Assembly: GCF_030812315.1 (NCBI RefSeq)
Contig: NZ_JAUSSM010000003.1
Coordinates: forward strand, 186,001-250,000
DNA: 64,000 nt
Direction: 5' to 3'
Origin: Arthrobacter oryzae
Lineage (GTDB): Bacteria; Actinomycetota; Actinomycetes; Actinomycetales; Micrococcaceae
Shown: positions 61,245 to 64,000 of the stretch, piece after piece
How positions within the stretch are numbered: position 1 is the first letter of the stretch
Layout: each line of letters opens with the position of its first letter
The notes under the pieces: model-generated
What the model saw: only the letters and a program-made list of their open reading frames with translations
Database searches by the model: none
What the model was told of the DNA's origin: nothing
Made by a program: the position numbers and the translations under genes

Positions 61245-62105
61245 ATGTCAGCAGAACAATTGACCGTCGCCGTCATCGGAGCCGGTGGCAAAATGGGAAT
61301 GCGCGTTTCCCGGAACCTCCAGAAGAGCGCCCACACCGTGTTCTACAGCGAGAACTCCCCCGCAGGCCAGGACCGCGTCCGAACCGAAGGCCGCGAGCTC
61401 ACCTCCACCGACGACGCCGTCAAGGGCGCCGACGTAGTGATCCTCGCCGTCCCCGACACCGTCCTGGGCGTTGTGTCCGAAGGCGTGGTCCCCCAGATGA
61501 AGGCCGGCGCGATCCTGCTCACCCTGGACCCGGCCGCCGCTTACGCCGGGCTGCTGGCGAAGCGCGACGACGTGGTCCAGGCCGTGGCGCACCCGTGCCA
61601 CCCGTCCGTGTTCCTCGAGCGCACCACCAAAGAGGAATGGGCCGACACCTTCGGCGGCGAAGGCGCCCCGCAGAACGTGGTTGCCGCGATCGACGAGGAC
61701 GCACCGGCAGGGACCCGCGATTCCGCCGAGGCCGTCATCCGCACCATCTACGCCCCCGTCATCGACGTGCACTGGGTCACGGTAAAGCAACTCGCCATCC
61801 TCGAACCCACCCTGGTGGAAACCGTGGCCTGCATGATCGGCACCCTGCTCAACGAGGCGCTGCACGAGACCGTGCACACCGCCGGCGTCCCGGAAGAGGC
61901 AGCCAAGGCCATGCTGTTCGGCCACGTGCAGATCGCCCTGACCAACGCCCTCCGCGGCTCCAACCCGTTCTCGGAGGCCTGCGAAATCGCCATCCAGTAC
62001 GGCAAGGACACCATCATCAAGGACGACTGGAAGAAGATCTTCGACGACTCCGAGCTGGACGGCGTCATCGCCAAGATGCTGAAGCTGGACTCCGTCAAGC
62101 GCTAA
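61245..62105 (+). CDS. apnO: D-apionate oxidoisomerase-like dehydrogenase
   Basis: 286 residues; start ATG two bases after oiaC with AAGGAG upstream. A Rossmann domain (VAVIGAGGKMGMRVSRNLQKS, ILAVPDTVLGVVSEGVVPQM) leads into a helical C-terminal domain like that of phosphogluconate dehydrogenase (LEPTLVETVACMIGTLLNEALHETVHTAGVP). HPCHPSVFLERTT in the middle holds probable substrate or metal residues. ApnO converts D-apionate to 3-oxo-isoapionate with NAD; this family and position match. A different hydroxyacid dehydrogenase is possible. Terminator hairpin follows. Confidence 0.72.
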   Translation: MSAEQLTVAVIGAGGKMGMRVSRNLQKSAHTVFYSENSPAGQDRVRTEGRELTSTDDAVKGADVVILAVPDTVLGVVSEGVVPQMKAGAILLTLDPAAAYAGLLAKRDDVVQAVAHPCHPSVFLERTTKEEWADTFGGEGAPQNVVAAIDEDAPAGTRDSAEAVIRTIYAPVIDVHWVTVKQLAILEPTLVETVACMIGTLLNEALHETVHTAGVPEEAAKAMLFGHVQIALTNALRGSNPFSEACEIAIQYGKDTIIKDDWKKIFDDSELDGVIAKMLKLDSVKR

Positions 62106-62132
62106 GCCGGTTCCGCAACCAGAACCGGGAAC

Positions 62133-62166
62133 CTGTCCCCGCACCGCACACGCGGCGCGGGGACAG
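62133..62166 (+). terminator. Terminator of the apionate operon
   Basis: CTGTCCCCGC (62133-62142) pairs perfectly with GCGGGGACAG (62157-62166), with a GC-rich loop. It begins 27 bases after the apnO stop. T-run absent. Confidence 0.7.
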
Positions 62167-62257
62167 TTGCGTGAGGGAGCACTGCCCCTCCTATCCGCCA
62201 ACCGTAAGTAGGCTGTCTAATGACAGTGGCAACTACTTGGCGGAGGTTCAGGACAGC

Positions 62258-62740
62258 ATGAAGATTCCCCGGATGATGGCAGCAGCAATGCTTGCCGGTG
62301 CGCTGGCCCTGACGGCGTGCGGGACCTCCTTCCCCGCCGATCCGGACGGAACACTCGACCGCGTCACCGGCGGCACCCTGAGGGTCGGAGCCAGCGACAA
62401 CGGCGAGTGGGTCAGCCTCACGGCCAACGGAGAACCCCAAGGCAGGGAGCCGGACCTGGTCCGCGCGTTCGCAGCCAAACTGGGCGCCGAGATCGAGTGG
62501 TCCGAAGGCACCGAACATGTGCTGGCCGAAGGCCTCAAACACGGCGAGCTGGACCTGGTGATCGGCGGCCTCCACGACAAAACCCCGTGGGAAAAGGATG
62601 CGGGCCTCACCCGGGTCTATGCGGAATCCGTCGACAGCCGCGGCCAGGGACGGAAACACGTGATGCTCGTACCCAAGGGAGAAAACTCGTTCCTGCTCGA
62701 GCTGGACAGGTTCCTCATGGCTTCGGAGGCTGCGAAATGA
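62258..62740 (+). CDS. Single-lobe solute-binding lipoprotein (family 3 type)
   Basis: 160 residues from ATG at 62258. The lipobox LALTACGTS gives lipid-modified Cys21. The mature part reads like lobe 1 of amino-acid-type binding proteins: GTLRVGASDNGEWVSL, EPDLVRAFAAKLGAEIEW, LDLVIGGLHDKTPW and finally KHVMLVPKGENSFLLELDRFL. The roughly 100 residues of lobe 2 that normally sit between are missing, so it is about 160 rather than 250 residues. The stop overlaps the CDF gene ATG by four bases, so the two proteins likely work together rather than with an ABC permease. Confidence 0.75.
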   Translation: MKIPRMMAAAMLAGALALTACGTSFPADPDGTLDRVTGGTLRVGASDNGEWVSLTANGEPQGREPDLVRAFAAKLGAEIEWSEGTEHVLAEGLKHGELDLVIGGLHDKTPWEKDAGLTRVYAESVDSRGQGRKHVMLVPKGENSFLLELDRFLMASEAAK

Positions 62741-63750
62741 GGTCTTCCGTGACCCATGGGCCGGTCCGCTTCGGCCACACCACGTTGCCGGAGGAACAGC
62801 AGGCTGCCCTGCGCAGGGCCGTGAAGTTTGAGTGGATCACCCTGGCTTTCCTGGCCGCCTCCACCGGGTTGGTCTATGTGGTCCTGGGCAATTCGCAGGC
62901 CATGAAAGCCGCCTGGGTGGAAGATCTGCTGTCGTTCCTGCCGCCGCTGTCCTTCCTGGTCGCCTCCCGCGCCATCCGCAGGCGCCCGAGCGAGGAACAC
63001 CCGTACGGCTTCCACCGGGCGGTGGGCATCGCGCATGTGGTGGCTGCCGTTGCCCTTACCGTGATGGGCGCCTACCTGATTGTGGATTCAGGCATCGGCC
63101 TGCTGACCGCCGAGCACCCGACGATTGGCGGCTTCGAGTTGTTCGGGCAGACCATATGGTTGGGCTGGGTGATGATCTTTGCCATGCTCCTGACGGCAGG
63201 GCCGCCGGTCTATCTGGGCCACGTGAAGATGAAACTGGCCGAGAAGCTGCACGACAAGGTCCTCTACGCGGACGCCGACATGAACAAGGCCGACTGGATG
63301 ACCGCGTTGGCGGCTGCTGTGGGCGTGGCGGGGATCGGACTCGGCTGGTGGTGGGCGGATGCGGTGGCCGCCCTGGTGATCTCAGCCAGCATCCTCCATG
63401 ACGGCATCCGCAACACGCGTGCGGCCGTTTCCGCGCTGATGGACAAACGGGCCAGGACCTTCGACGACGCCGAACCCCACCCGCTGGGCGGCCGGATCGA
63501 CAACTACCTTTCCAGCCTGGAGTGGACAGGGACCGCCAAGTCCCGGATCCGCGACGAAGGCCACGTGTTCCACGTCGAATCGTTCGTGGTCCCGGCGGAC
63601 GGGCACATGCCGTCCATGAAGCAGCTCGAGGACGCCCGACAGGCCTGTATCGACCTGGACTGGAAGGTCCAGGACATGGTGGTTATTCCGGTGTCCGAAC
63701 TGCCCTCGGAGTTCCTGCCCGGGGTGCCCGCTTCGGGCGGGGAAGGCTGA
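62737..63750 (+). CDS. Cation diffusion facilitator family transporter
   Basis: 337 residues from ATG at 62737 (earlier in-frame extension is shadow). Membrane helices start at FEWITLAFLAASTGLVYVVLG. The CDF metal site is HPYGFHR and VLYADADMNKADWMTA (a DxxxD-like form), followed by WWWADAVAALVISASILHDG and a cytoplasmic domain ending VSELPSEF. It exports divalent metal, perhaps manganese, iron or zinc; the motif HPYGFHR is seen in several CDF groups. Translationally coupled to the single-lobe lipoprotein, an unusual pairing. Confidence 0.83.
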   Translation: MRSSVTHGPVRFGHTTLPEEQQAALRRAVKFEWITLAFLAASTGLVYVVLGNSQAMKAAWVEDLLSFLPPLSFLVASRAIRRRPSEEHPYGFHRAVGIAHVVAAVALTVMGAYLIVDSGIGLLTAEHPTIGGFELFGQTIWLGWVMIFAMLLTAGPPVYLGHVKMKLAEKLHDKVLYADADMNKADWMTALAAAVGVAGIGLGWWWADAVAALVISASILHDGIRNTRAAVSALMDKRARTFDDAEPHPLGGRIDNYLSSLEWTGTAKSRIRDEGHVFHVESFVVPADGHMPSMKQLEDARQACIDLDWKVQDMVVIPVSELPSEFLPGVPASGGEG

Positions 63751-63758
63751 AAAACGAC

Positions 63759-63799
63759 TGTCCCGCAGGGCTTCGGTGGACCCGAAACCCTGCGGGACA
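63759..63799. terminator. Stem-loop after the CDF gene
   Basis: TGTCCCGCAGGG (63759-63770) pairs perfectly with CCCTGCGGGACA (63788-63799); an inner TTCGG/CCGAA helix extends it. It starts nine bases after the stop codon. A run of A before it could act as T-tail on the other strand. Confidence 0.7.
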
Positions 63800-63882
63800 A
63801 ATGCCAGACATCTTACGTTTTTTGACAACGGCGGTAGACTGGTCTGTGGCCATCCGGCAAACAGTTTAGAGAAAGTCCTGCA

Positions 63883-64000
63883 ATGAGCTCAGCCATCATG
63901 GAATCCCAGACCAGCAACGTTCGGTCCGTTCGACTGACCTTTTCGACTGCCGAAGAGGTCCACCACGGGCTGGACAGCGCCGTCAATGAACTCATCGAAG
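63883..64000 (+). CDS. Start of an unknown gene (runs off the window)
   Basis: ATG at 63883 opens a frame with no stop through the last base (39 codons). It reads SSAIMESQTSNVRSVRLTF then STAEEVHHGLDSAVNELIE, a soluble, acidic sequence without signal peptide. TTGACA at 63822-63827 could be part of its promoter, and AGAGAAAG precedes the start by about five to ten bases. The family is not recognised from so short a part. Confidence 0.55.
   Translation, partial: MSSAIMESQTSNVRSVRLTFSTAEEVHHGLDSAVNELIE

Noticed and set aside
57405..62105. Operon for erythritol or threitol instead of apionate
   Set aside because: LerK, LerI and DerI types fit tetritol use, but no polyol dehydrogenase is present while ApnO- and OiaC-type genes and a lactonase-like gene are, which favours apionate.

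Overview
The window is high-GC, densely packed DNA with many 4-base ATGA/GTGA gene overlaps, frequent GTG and TTG starts, and gene families typical of soil Actinobacteria. The Asp23/AmaP cluster, tandem universal stress protein, LysG/LysE pair and overall gene content suggest a member of the Micrococcaceae (Arthrobacter/Pseudarthrobacter-like). This is inference from protein content; no rRNA is present to confirm it. No insertion sequence, prophage or CRISPR array is visible, and the region reads as chromosomal carbon-utilisation and housekeeping DNA.

Layout. 1-2.8 kb: end of a valine-degradation operon (mmsA, 3-hydroxyisobutyryl-CoA hydrolase, mmsB, minus strand). 3.1-4.8 kb: exonuclease III and a hypothetical protein. 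4.8-11.6 kb: alpha-glucoside module (LacI regulator, small membrane protein, two ABC permeases, binding protein, divergent GH13 alpha-glucosidase). 11.7-14.6 kb: five overlapping genes of an Asp23/AmaP envelope-stress cluster and a lipoprotein. 14.8-29.6 kb: fructan locus with secreted levansucrase, a very large secreted levanase, intracellular GH32 fructosidase, a complete peptide-family (Opp/Dpp) ABC importer and a LacI regulator. 29.9-30.4 kb: tRNA-Glu, tRNA-Asp and tRNA-Phe with promoter and terminator. 30.5-52.8 kb: mixed genes (PHP hydrolase, methyltransferase, LysE/LysG, class A beta-lactamase, DMT permease, metallopeptidase, CDF transporter, GGDEF-EAL protein, NlpC/P60 hydrolase, ABC-2 exporter with LolA-like protein, PEP-synthase-like/rifampicin-phosphotransferase-like enzyme, double Usp, small FAD-fold protein, CopC, purine permease, formimidoylglutamase). 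52.8-62.1 kb: a coherent catabolic module whose enzyme families match the D-apionate to D-erythrose-4-phosphate pathway. 62.2-64 kb: single-lobe binding lipoprotein fused by overlap to a CDF transporter, then the start of an unknown gene.

How the genes work together. In the fructan locus, levansucrase can make levan from sucrose and levanase can cut it outside the cell. The Opp-type importer could bring oligofructosides in for the cytoplasmic GH32 enzyme. In the apionate module, a divergently placed FadR-type regulator has a perfect palindrome over the -35 box of the transporter/enzyme promoter. The predicted flow is lactonase (ApnL), oxidoisomerase (ApnO), decarboxylase (OiaC), L-erythrulose kinase (LerK) and two isomerases (LerI, DerI), ending in the pentose phosphate pathway. 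These assignments rest on recognised families and gene order, not on any search.
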